64,000 nt of DNA, from the NCBI RefSeq assembly GCF_001613385.1, contig NZ_BDCG01000012.1:62001-126000 (forward strand). The letters run 5' to 3'. Shown here piece after piece: positions 35,541 through 43,644 of the stretch (the first letter of the stretch is position 1; every line of letters begins with the position of its first letter). This DNA is from Nocardia flavorosea NBRC 108225. Its GTDB lineage: Bacteria; Actinomycetota; Actinomycetes; Mycobacteriales; Mycobacteriaceae. Below the pieces are notes generated by a model. The model had not been told where the DNA came from. It saw only the letters and a program-made list of their open reading frames with translations, and made no database searches. Both the position numbers and the translations under genes were made by a program.

Positions 35541-36143
35541 GTGGCGCGACGTGGCTCGTATTCGAAAGGGGTCGCCAAGCGGGAGGAGATCCTGGAGGCG
35601 GCGTTGGCGATTGTCGCGCGCGTCGGCTACGGCCGTACCACCGTCCGAGAACTCGCCGACGCGGTCGGCCTCAGCCAGACCGGGCTGCTGCATTACTTCG
35701 GCAGCAAAGAGGATCTCTTCACCGCCATCCTCGCCCGCCGCGATGCCACCGACCGGCTCGCATTCGCTCCACCCGCCGATCCCACTCCTGATATCCCCGG
35801 CAGCTTGATGCAGGTACTGCGGCACAATGCCGACGTTCCCGGGCTGGTCGAGCTCTACACCCGTTTCGCCGGCGAGGCCGCCCGACCGGAACACCGCGCG
35901 CACACCTACTTCCGCGACCGCTACCACGATATCCGCCGCCTCGCCGCCGAGGGCGTCGCCGAGCTGCAGCGCGACGGCCGGCTCCCCGCCCACCTCGACC
36001 CGCAGCGCTTCGCCGTCCTCACCGTCGCCCTCATGGACGGCCTGCAAATGCAATGGCTCTACGACCCCGAGATCGATATGGCCGACCACGTCGCCTACCT
36101 CTGGGAACTCCTCTCGGCCCCCGCGCCGCCGAGCACGGGATGA
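35541..36143 (+). CDS. TetR-family transcriptional regulator, divergent from GH3 gene
   Basis: 200 residues. The helix-turn-helix (TVRELADAVGLSQTGLLHYF followed by GSKEDLF) is at about 32-60. Start GTG 35541 begins the conserved basic N-terminus VARRGSYSKGVAKREE. It probably represses the GH3 gene and itself, with a sugar-derived ligand as effector. Confidence 0.9.
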   Translation: MARRGSYSKGVAKREEILEAALAIVARVGYGRTTVRELADAVGLSQTGLLHYFGSKEDLFTAILARRDATDRLAFAPPADPTPDIPGSLMQVLRHNADVPGLVELYTRFAGEAARPEHRAHTYFRDRYHDIRRLAAEGVAELQRDGRLPAHLDPQRFAVLTVALMDGLQMQWLYDPEIDMADHVAYLWELLSAPAPPSTG

Positions 36144-36316
36144 AACCCGGATGGTCGTGCGACGTCATCTGACGTGGCGTCGTACTACCCGCAAGAGTAT
36201 TGCCCGGATTCGACGGCGGCGGCCGCCGCACCTGTCGCGGGCCGAGGCGGGGCAGCCGCTGCCGGGCCGGCCGCCGAACTCTACCGATCCGAGGTCCCAG
36301 CGACCGCCCGCGATAC

Positions 36317-36335
36317 TTAGGATAGGTTTACTTGT
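36317..36335. promoter_or_regulatory. IdeR/DmdR-type iron box
   Basis: TTAGGATAGGTTTACTTGT matches the IdeR/DtxR consensus TTAGGTTAGGCTAACCTAA at 13 of 19 positions, with the left half nearly intact. It lies about 95 bp upstream of the iron-siderophore binding-protein gene. It indicates repression by IdeR under iron-replete conditions. Confidence 0.7.
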
Positions 36336-36429
36336 GCTAGCGTTCGCCTGCTTCCTCGGTACGGGTTGTGGTTGTCGGCCTCACAGTGATCGCGCGGGGC
36401 GATATCCGGTTTCCGAGGAGTAGAAAGAC

Positions 36430-37488
36430 GTGAGGAACATGAGAGTTTCCATGGGCCGAATCGGGCTCCTGGCCGTAACCGCCGTGCTGGCGAGCACACT
36501 CGTGGCCTGCGGGCAATCCGAGCCGGTCGCCGACCTCGACAACGTATCCGGCGGCGAGGGCAGCACCGTCTACCCCGTCGTACTCGACAACTGCGGTGAG
36601 ACGATCACCGTCGACGCGGCACCGCAACGAGTCGTATCCCTGGATCAGGGGTCGACCGAGATCCTGCTGTCACTCGGTCTGGCCGACCGCATGGTGGGCA
36701 CCGCATCGTGGACGGACCCCATTCGCGAGAACCTGGTAGCAGCGAACGCATCGGTTCCTCGCCTCGCGGAAAACGCACCGACCTACGAGGTCGTACTGGG
36801 TGCCGATCCCGACTTCGTCACCGCGTCGTTCGGCCGGCATTTCGAGCAAGGCGGCGTCGCCGAGCGAAACCGGTTCGAGGAGACCGGGATCGGGTCGTAC
36901 CTGTCCCCTACCGACTGCGATAACGGTGTGAGCGTCAACGGTGGCGGAAAGCGCACGACACCACTGACGATGGATTCGCTGTATCAGGAGATCCGTGAAC
37001 TCGCCACCGTCTTCGATGTGAACGAGCGAGGCGCTCAACTCATCGACGAACTGCAGAGCCGGGAGACCACAGCACTCGCCGGCCTCGAGGAATCGAACGT
37101 GTCGATGGCGTTCTGGTTCGCCGATACCAAGAGCCCGTACGTGGCCGGAGGTCTGGGCTCGGCGAACCTGCTCGCCACCTCGGTCGGTGCCACCAACGCA
37201 TTCGCGGAGCTGACCGACGACTGGCCCGCGGTCGGCTGGGAAACCGTCGTCGAACGCAACCCGGATGTCCTCGTCCTCGCCGACCTACTGCGCAACCGCT
37301 TTCCCGGGGACCTGCTGGCCGACAAGATCGCCTTCCTCGAGTCCGATCCCGTGACACGTAACCTCGACGCCGTGCGCAACAAGCGCTACATCGCCCTGCA
37401 CGGCGCCGAGATGAACCCGTCCATCCGGGCCGTAGACGGACTCGAGAAGATCGTTGCCGGTCTTCGCGATGTGCAGGTGCCCAACTGA
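36430..37488 (+). CDS. Iron-siderophore ABC transporter lipoprotein (FecB/FepB-like)
   Basis: 352 residues. A signal peptide ends in the lipobox LASTLVAC (lipidated Cys27). The mature part is a class III periplasmic-binding fold with PQRVVSLDQGSTEILLSLGL at its start. Start GTG 36430 has GAGGAG 9 nt upstream. It is the first gene of an IdeR-type-box operon with permease, ATPase and MFS genes; it binds ferric siderophore at the outer face of the membrane. Confidence 0.93.
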   Translation: MRNMRVSMGRIGLLAVTAVLASTLVACGQSEPVADLDNVSGGEGSTVYPVVLDNCGETITVDAAPQRVVSLDQGSTEILLSLGLADRMVGTASWTDPIRENLVAANASVPRLAENAPTYEVVLGADPDFVTASFGRHFEQGGVAERNRFEETGIGSYLSPTDCDNGVSVNGGGKRTTPLTMDSLYQEIRELATVFDVNERGAQLIDELQSRETTALAGLEESNVSMAFWFADTKSPYVAGGLGSANLLATSVGATNAFAELTDDWPAVGWETVVERNPDVLVLADLLRNRFPGDLLADKIAFLESDPVTRNLDAVRNKRYIALHGAEMNPSIRAVDGLEKIVAGLRDVQVPN

Positions 37489-38555
37489 CCGCCACCCGCG
37501 ACCGCGCCGACGCCCTCGTCCCCGAACGCGCTCGGAGGTGGGGAGGGATCGCCGGGTCGCTGCTCACAGTCGGCGGGATCCTCGCACTCACCCTGTCGGT
37601 CCTCGTCGCCATCACTCTGGGCCCGGCCGAAATCTCACTGGTGAACGTCCGCGATGTCCTGCTCAATCACCTCGGTCTCGCCGATATTCCGGTGCGGGCG
37701 GCGAAGAACGCGATCGTATGGGAGGAGCGGCTACCGCGCGCCCTGGTGGCTGCCGCGTGTGGTGCCGGGCTCGGAATCTGCGGTGTGATCATGCAGTCAC
37801 TGCTGCGCAACCCGCTGGCGGACCCGTTCGTCCTGGGGATCTCCTCCGGCGCGTCGACAGGTGCCGTGATCGTGGGGGTCCTGGGTGTGGGCAGTGCCGC
37901 GCTCGGTTTGTCCGGCGGTGCATTCATCGGAGCGCTGGTCGCGTTCGGGCTGGTGCTGCTACTCGCCCGTCTCGCCGGCGGCAGCAACGACCGCGTCATC
38001 CTCGCGGGCGTCGCCAGTACGCAACTGTTCTCGGCGCTGACCTCGTTCGTCATCTTCGCGTTCGCGGACTCCGACGAGACCCGCGGTGTGATGTTCTGGC
38101 TTCTCGGATCGCTGGAAGGCGTCCGCTGGGACGACGTCCGGCTGTGCGCGGCGGTAGTCCTTCTCGGGACAGCGGTGTGCCTGTACTACGCACATGTCCT
38201 GGACGCCTTCTCCTTCGGTGACCAGATCGCGGCATCGCTGGGTATCTCGGTCGGCCGGAACAGGCTGATGCTCCTGGTGGTCACGGCGATCATCACCGCG
38301 ACTCTGGTCAGCGTCGCCGGTGCGATCGGGTTCGTCGGGCTCGTACTTCCACACGCGGCCCGGTTCCTGCTGGGGCCCCGCCACAGCCGGCTGGTTCCCG
38401 CGACAGCATTACTGGGGGCGCTCTTCATGGTGTGGGTGGACGCCGTCTCCCGCGTCGCCTTCGCGCCGACACCGCTGCCGGTGGGTGTGGGCACCGCACT
38501 GGTCGGTGTTCCCGCGTTCATCGTCATTCTGTCGCGCCGGAGGAAAGTCCGATGA
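37485..38555 (+). CDS. FecCD-family siderophore permease (apparent CTG start)
   Basis: About 356 residues with nine to ten membrane helices and the family block QSLLRNPLADPFVLGISSGAS, plus GAIGFVGLVLPHAAR. The first ATG/GTG/TTG in the frame is GTG 37641. However, a clear first membrane helix (GSLLTVGGILALTLSVLVAI) is encoded upstream of it, and the frame is open back to a TAA within the lipoprotein gene. The most likely start is CTG 37485, overlapping the lipoprotein TGA as CTGA with AGGTG just upstream. The gene ends with an ATGA overlap into the ATPase. Confidence 0.88.
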   Translation: MTATRDRADALVPERARRWGGIAGSLLTVGGILALTLSVLVAITLGPAEISLVNVRDVLLNHLGLADIPVRAAKNAIVWEERLPRALVAAACGAGLGICGVIMQSLLRNPLADPFVLGISSGASTGAVIVGVLGVGSAALGLSGGAFIGALVAFGLVLLLARLAGGSNDRVILAGVASTQLFSALTSFVIFAFADSDETRGVMFWLLGSLEGVRWDDVRLCAAVVLLGTAVCLYYAHVLDAFSFGDQIAASLGISVGRNRLMLLVVTAIITATLVSVAGAIGFVGLVLPHAARFLLGPRHSRLVPATALLGALFMVWVDAVSRVAFAPTPLPVGVGTALVGVPAFIVILSRRRKVR

Positions 38556-39337
38556 CCCTGCACGCGGATACCGTCAGCTGGAACCGCGGCGGTGCGCTCG
38601 TTGTCGACGGAGTAACAGTGACACCGGAACCCGGCGAGACCGTGGGCCTGCTCGGTCCGAACGGGTCCGGTAAATCCTCGCTGCTACATCTGCTCAACGG
38701 TGTCGTACGCCCGACCGCGGGTGTGGTGACCCTCGACGGCGACGACCTGTCCGCCATGCGGCGCCGGGACATCGCGCGCGCGGTGGCCGTGGTGGGGCAG
38801 CACGCCGACACCGACCTCGACATCACGGTCGGCGACGTCGTACGCCTCGGGCGCATCCCGCACCGGACAACATTCGGCGGGGACCCGGTCGCCGACGACG
38901 CCGCGGTCGCGTCCGCGCTCGAGCACACCGGACTCACCGCGAAAGCGAACCGGCTCTGGCACCGGCTTTCCGGCGGGGAGAAACAACGGGCCCAGATCGC
39001 CCGCGCCCTGGCGCAGGAACCTCGTGAGCTGTTGCTGGACGAGCCGACCAACCACCTGGACATCCATCATCAGCTGGAGTTGCTGGCGCTGGTCACCCGG
39101 TTGCCCGTCACCAGTGTGATCGCCCTGCACGACCTCAACCTCGCCGCCATGTTCTGCGATTCGGTCGTCGTTTTGCACGCGGGCAGGGTCGTGGCCGGCG
39201 GCACACCCGCCGAAGTACTGACCTCCGAACTGATCGCCCAGGTGTACAACGTCCGCGCCGAGGTTCTCGTCGACGAGTCGGCGGGGCGGCTGTCGATTCT
39301 GTTCGAACCGGGACCTGTTGCCGGCGCCGCACGGTAA
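38552..39337 (+). CDS. Iron-siderophore ABC transporter ATPase (FecE/FepC-like)
   Basis: 261 residues. Walker A GPNGSGKSS, signature LSGGEKQRAQIARAL, Walker B LLLDEPTNHLD and the switch His in IALHDLN are all present. Start ATG 38552 overlaps the permease stop as ATGA. It powers import of the ferric siderophore bound by the lipoprotein. Confidence 0.95.
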   Translation: MTLHADTVSWNRGGALVVDGVTVTPEPGETVGLLGPNGSGKSSLLHLLNGVVRPTAGVVTLDGDDLSAMRRRDIARAVAVVGQHADTDLDITVGDVVRLGRIPHRTTFGGDPVADDAAVASALEHTGLTAKANRLWHRLSGGEKQRAQIARALAQEPRELLLDEPTNHLDIHHQLELLALVTRLPVTSVIALHDLNLAAMFCDSVVVLHAGRVVAGGTPAEVLTSELIAQVYNVRAEVLVDESAGRLSILFEPGPVAGAAR

Positions 39338-40622
39338 CGACCGGCCGGACTCGCCGGAGGTGGCGGACGCGGCGACACGTACCCCCCGGGCGCCCCGCCG
39401 CCGGTGGCCGCTGCCGACCGGCCTCACCGCCGCGACTCCGGCCGTCCGGCTGCTCGTTCTGACTCAGCTCGCGTTCAATATCGGCTTCTTCATGGTGCTG
39501 CCGTACCTGTCGGTGCACCTGACGGAGGACCTCGGCCTGCGCGCGGCATTCGTCGGCGTGGTACTCGGACTTCGCACGTTCTCCCAGCAGGGCCTGTTCT
39601 TCATCGGCGGCTCGCTCGCGGATCGGTGGGGTGTGAAACCCATGATCGTCGCCGGTTGCGCGTTCCGGATACTCGGCTTCGGCGGATTGGCGCTCGCCGA
39701 ATCGGTGGCCGGAATAGTCGTGGCGACCATCCTGACCGGTTTCGCCGGCGCGTTGTTCTCCCCGGCGGTCGAGTCCGCACTCGCCACCGCCGCCGGAAGT
39801 GCCGAGAACGGCGGCCAGTCCCGGAAAGATGTCTTCGCGCTCTTCTCCGTATGCGGTCAGATCGGTACGTTCATCGGCCCACTGCTCGGATCGCTGCTGC
39901 TGGCGGTCGATTTCTCCGTCTCCTGCCTGGTTGCGGCAGGCATTTTCGCCGCGATCCTGGTTCTCCACCTGTACCGGCTCCCCGCACATCCCGGCGCCCA
40001 CGCCACCGAAGGATGGCTCGACGGCTGGCGGGAAGTGCTCGCAAACAGAGCCTTTCTGCTGTTCGCCGTGGCGATGAGCTCCCAGCTGGTGGCATACAAC
40101 CAGCTGTACCTACTGTTACCGCTGGAGCTCGACCGGACGTGGGGATCACAGGCCCCACTGGGCGCGTACTTCGCCCTGGCGTCGATAGTCGTCGTGATCG
40201 CCCAGCTCCCCATCACCCGCCGCGTACGCACCGCCGCGGCCCTGCCCGCGGGCCTCATCGTGACGGCTGCCGCGTTCGTCGTGATGGCCCTCCTGGCACC
40301 GATACAACTCCGGGGCGTGCCGGCCCTCATCGCGCCCGCAGCCTTCACCCTTCTCCTGACACTGGGACAGATGATCACTCTCCCCGTCGCCCGGGACCTG
40401 GTGCCGCGGATAGCCGCCGAACGCCGCCTCGGGTCCTACTTCGGGTTCTTCTCCTCGATCGGCGGGCTCGGCGTGCTGGTCGGCTCGGTGTTCACCGGAG
40501 CCTTGATCGATATGTTGCCGGCCACGACCGGCTGGGGCCTCGCCGTACCGTGGTGCTCCGTCGCCCTGGCGCTGCTGGCGAGCTCTCTGATCCTGGCGCG
40601 CCAGCTGCGCTCATATGCTTAG
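39318..40622 (+). CDS. MFS transporter, probable siderophore exporter
   Basis: 434 residues with about 12 membrane segments; the MFS loop motif appears as GGSLADRWGVKP between helices 2 and 3. A TTG start at 39318 overlaps the ATPase by 20 nt; GTG 39360 is an alternative but lies directly on a CGGAGG sequence. Its place at the end of an iron-box operon suggests siderophore export or recycling. Confidence 0.85.
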   Translation: MPAPHGNDRPDSPEVADAATRTPRAPRRRWPLPTGLTAATPAVRLLVLTQLAFNIGFFMVLPYLSVHLTEDLGLRAAFVGVVLGLRTFSQQGLFFIGGSLADRWGVKPMIVAGCAFRILGFGGLALAESVAGIVVATILTGFAGALFSPAVESALATAAGSAENGGQSRKDVFALFSVCGQIGTFIGPLLGSLLLAVDFSVSCLVAAGIFAAILVLHLYRLPAHPGAHATEGWLDGWREVLANRAFLLFAVAMSSQLVAYNQLYLLLPLELDRTWGSQAPLGAYFALASIVVVIAQLPITRRVRTAAALPAGLIVTAAAFVVMALLAPIQLRGVPALIAPAAFTLLLTLGQMITLPVARDLVPRIAAERRLGSYFGFFSSIGGLGVLVGSVFTGALIDMLPATTGWGLAVPWCSVALALLASSLILARQLRSYA

Positions 40623-40694
40623 GCCCCGGCAGGTCTGCCGCGCTGCGGCCGATACATCCACGGCCGAGCACTATCGGACAGCGGGGCACCCAGG

Positions 40695-41552
40695 TCAGTC
40701 GATAACCGCCGCGGAGAACACGGGCGGATCCCCGAGGAAGGGCCGGTGCGAGGGTGGGCGCCGGCCCTGCGTGTCCTCGACGCCGAGTTCCTGCGCGATC
40801 TCGGCGCCGATCAGTACCTGGCCGGTACGGTTCATCAACTCCGGGTCGCGCGCGAGAGCATCGATCACGCGGCCGGTGAATTCCGGCGATTCGGCGGTCG
40901 CGGCGAGCCCGTCGTAGGCGCCCGGGTCCGCCGCGAATGCGGCGAGCGTGCGCTCGGTCACGAGCAGACCCATCCAGATCGAGACGACCGCCACATTCCA
41001 CGGACGGAAATCCACAGCCATATCGTGCGCCATCTTGTCCACCGCTGCCTTGCCCGCACCGTAGGCAGGGCCGTGCATATAGCAGGTGCCCCCGAACGAG
41101 GAAGTGTTCACGACCAGTCCCGCACCGTTGGCCACCAGTAGCGGTGCAGCGTAGTAGCTGGTGACATAGCTCGAGCGCATACCGACGTCGAGCAGGTCGA
41201 GCAGAGACAGCGGCTTCTCCCAGAACGGCCCCTTCCGGGTCAGGGCGTCGGGCACCGCGAGGGCGTTGTTCACCAGGATATCGAGGCGGCCGTGCTTCTC
41301 ACGCACACCGGCGAACAGGGCCTCGACCTGTGCATCGTCTCGATGATCGAGCACGACGGGCACGCCCCGGCCACCGCGCCGGGTGATTTCTCCGGCGGTC
41401 GCGAACACTGTGCCCGGAAGCGGTGCGTCCCCTTCGTGCTGTGTCCGCCCGGTGACGTACACCGTCGCCCCGGTCTCGCCCAGGGCCAGAGCGATTCCTT
41501 TGCCCGCCCCGCGACTGGCGCCGGTAACCACCACGATCCGTTCCGAACTCAC
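40695..41552 (-). CDS. Short-chain dehydrogenase (DHRS1-like)
   Basis: 285 residues. The cofactor motif TGASRGAGKGIA is at the N-terminus, NNAL follows, and the active site is Ser in NTSSFGG with Tyr-x3-Lys in YGAGK. The length and blocks (FWEKPLSLLDLL, TERTLAAFA) fit the DHRS1-like branch. GTG 41552 has GGAG 7 nt upstream. No operon partner; substrate unknown. Confidence 0.9.
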   Translation of the reverse strand: MSSERIVVVTGASRGAGKGIALALGETGATVYVTGRTQHEGDAPLPGTVFATAGEITRRGGRGVPVVLDHRDDAQVEALFAGVREKHGRLDILVNNALAVPDALTRKGPFWEKPLSLLDLLDVGMRSSYVTSYYAAPLLVANGAGLVVNTSSFGGTCYMHGPAYGAGKAAVDKMAHDMAVDFRPWNVAVVSIWMGLLVTERTLAAFAADPGAYDGLAATAESPEFTGRVIDALARDPELMNRTGQVLIGAEIAQELGVEDTQGRRPPSHRPFLGDPPVFSAAVID

Positions 41553-41769
41553 CCTCGGCTCCTTTCACTTCCCGACACGCCCTACTGAACCGCATGGCCC
41601 GCGAGCTGACCTGAACCGTTCCCGGTAACCGGGAACCGGGCGGCGAGGCGTCGCTGCGGCACGCCGGTGCCGAACCGTCGATTTCGCCGCGACCGAATCA
41701 CCCGGCAACAGCACGCCTCGGTCCGGGCATGGCCTTCGCCATTGTGTGACCTGCCGGAAATGGTCCCGT

Positions 41770-42112
41770 GCGGGGCGCCGGATCACCCGGCTCCCGCTCA
41801 CCGGGCGCACGAGGCCGCGCTCGAGGCGGACGCAGCCGGAGTTCAGCTGATCCTGCTGGAACGGCAGAGCGGTGGCGGTGGCTCCTCGGCGCTGCCGGGC
41901 GGTGAGATGTACCTCGGCGGCGGCGCTCCGATCCAGCAGGCGTGCGGATTCGACGGCACCGCCGTGCCGTTCGAGCCGTCACTGTGGGATTCACCGGCCT
42001 GGGTACCGCCCCCGACGACGGCCTGATGTGGATGGGCTAGAACACCTATCCGTTCTCCGAGATCGCCCGACCGGCGCCCCGCGACCGGCACACACAGATT
42101 TACCAGTAGCCG
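41770..42112 (+). pseudogene. Remnant of an FAD-dependent ketosteroid-dehydrogenase/fumarate-reductase-like enzyme
   Basis: The frame contains AALEADAAGVQLILLERQSG followed by GGGSSALPGGEMYLGGGAPI, the FAD-binding start of 3-ketosteroid-dehydrogenase-type flavoproteins. After a frame change and an in-frame stop (42038-42040) it continues with NTYPFSEIARPAPR, a segment normally hundreds of residues downstream. The initiator region is missing and most of the body is deleted. It cannot be functional. Confidence 0.75.
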
Positions 42113-42268
42113 TGTACGCACACCGGACTGAAGCGCTGGCCTCACCAAAGTGCTTGGGCTGAAACAACTCCCGGTAGTATGCGCCAGCATGCCCACACTA
42201 CGAATGCCAGGCCACCCCTCGCCGGGCCGAAGGGGACACCACGCGAAACCGCGCGGGGGAAACACGTT

Positions 42269-43510
42269 TTGAGCGCTACAGACTCGCAAGGAGAATCCCC
42301 GATCGCGCACGGACCCCCGGTATCCACCGGCCCGCAATTCCGGCTGGACAGCCCGTCGTTCGCGGCCGATCCGCATCGCGCCTACGAAAGTATGCGACCG
42401 CACGGCCCGCTGGTGCCGATCGAGCTTTCCCCTGGTGTGCCGGCGACGCTCGTAATCGGTTACCAGGTGGCCATGCAGATCCTGAACGACGAACTCCATT
42501 TCCCCGCCGATCCACGCCGGTGGGAGAAGAACGCTCCCGCGGACTCGCCGATGTTGCCGATGCTGGGTTATCGCCAGAATGCGCTGCGCACCGCGGGCGT
42601 GGAACACGAGCGTTACCGGCGCACCATCATCGCGGCATTGGACACCGTCGACCTGCACAAGGTTCACGACACGGTGGCCCGGGCCGCCGAGGCGCTGATC
42701 AACAAGTTCTGTGGGCGCGGTACCGCAGACCTGCACACGGACTACGCGTATCCGCTGACCTTCCGCGTCCTGAGTGAACTCATGGGCTTTCCCGAGGACG
42801 CCGCGGCCGCGGCGTACGAGGGGATGGCGGCGATGATGGAGGGGGTGGGCGCCGAAGCGGGGCAGCAGCGTTTCGTCGAGGCTTTGATCGGAGTTGTCCA
42901 GCAGAAACAGGCCGAGCCGGGCAACGATCTGACCTCGGAGCTGTTGAAGCACCCGGACGGGCTCGATGCCATGGAAATGGTGAATCAGGCCGCGCTCCTG
43001 TTCTCGATGGGGACGGAGCCCACCTGCAATCTCATCCTCAATACGTTGCTGCTGTTGATGACCGATGATCAATACGGGGGTCAGCTGCTCAGCGGCGCCA
43101 TGTCCACCCGGGACGCCATCGACGAGGTGCTGTTCGAGGATCCGCCGCTGGCGAACTGGTGCGTGAGCTATCCCCGGCAGCCGCAACTCGTCGGCGATAC
43201 GTGGTTACCGGCCGATCAACCGGTGGTCATCAGCTTGGCCGCGTGCAACAACGATCCCACCGTCGTGGGCGGTGACCGGAAGGGCAACCGGTCGCACCTG
43301 GCATGGGGAGGCGGCCCGCACGGCTGCCCCGCCCAGAACCTTGCTCAGACGATCGCCGCACAGGCCATCGACCTGCTGCTCGACGCCCTGCCGGAGATCC
43401 AACCGCAAGGATCTGCGCAGCAACTACAGTGGCGGCAGGGGCAGTTCCACCGCGCATTGGCCGAACTACCGGTTCAGTTTCCCGCGTGCCCGCCGATGCG
43501 TCTCGTCTGA
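42269..43510 (+). CDS. Cytochrome P450 lacking the ExxR motif (CYP157-like feature)
   Basis: 413 residues. The haem loop is GGGPHGCPAQNL with ligand Cys353. In the K-helix position the sequence is DEVLFEDPP: Glu286-Val-Leu-Phe289, so the Arg of the otherwise near-universal ExxR is replaced by Phe. The I-helix reads SMGTEPTCN instead of AGxxT. Loss of ExxR is a published property of the CYP157 family of actinobacteria. Start TTG 42269 has GGGGGA upstream; longer GTG/ATG starts exist but encode non-conserved sequence. The conservon genes that often accompany CYP157 are absent. Redox partner and substrate are unknown. Confidence 0.85.
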   Translation: MSATDSQGESPIAHGPPVSTGPQFRLDSPSFAADPHRAYESMRPHGPLVPIELSPGVPATLVIGYQVAMQILNDELHFPADPRRWEKNAPADSPMLPMLGYRQNALRTAGVEHERYRRTIIAALDTVDLHKVHDTVARAAEALINKFCGRGTADLHTDYAYPLTFRVLSELMGFPEDAAAAAYEGMAAMMEGVGAEAGQQRFVEALIGVVQQKQAEPGNDLTSELLKHPDGLDAMEMVNQAALLFSMGTEPTCNLILNTLLLLMTDDQYGGQLLSGAMSTRDAIDEVLFEDPPLANWCVSYPRQPQLVGDTWLPADQPVVISLAACNNDPTVVGGDRKGNRSHLAWGGGPHGCPAQNLAQTIAAQAIDLLLDALPEIQPQGSAQQLQWRQGQFHRALAELPVQFPACPPMRLV

Positions 43511-43595
43511 CGACGGCCACACCGGCCGGGCCACGCCACCGGTCCCGAATCCGTCCACCCCACAACACGCTTGCCGGTTGTGGAAGAGCACGACC

Positions 43596-43634
43596 ACCTC
43601 GGGAGCGGGCGTCATCCGGCGCCCGCCCCGAGGT
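43596..43634. terminator. Strong hairpin between convergent P450 and BVMO genes
   Basis: Left arm ACCTCGGGAGCGGGCG, 8-nt loop, right arm CGCCCGCCCCGAGGT: a 15-bp GC-rich stem with a single bulged base. It sits in the 134-bp gap between convergent genes and can terminate both. Confidence 0.8.
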
Positions 43635-43644
43635 TGTCCCGCGG

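Noticed and set aside
37454..38221. 255-codon plus-strand frame at the permease start
   Set aside because: It is an out-of-frame Arg-rich shadow of the permease, which has clear membrane helices in the other frame.
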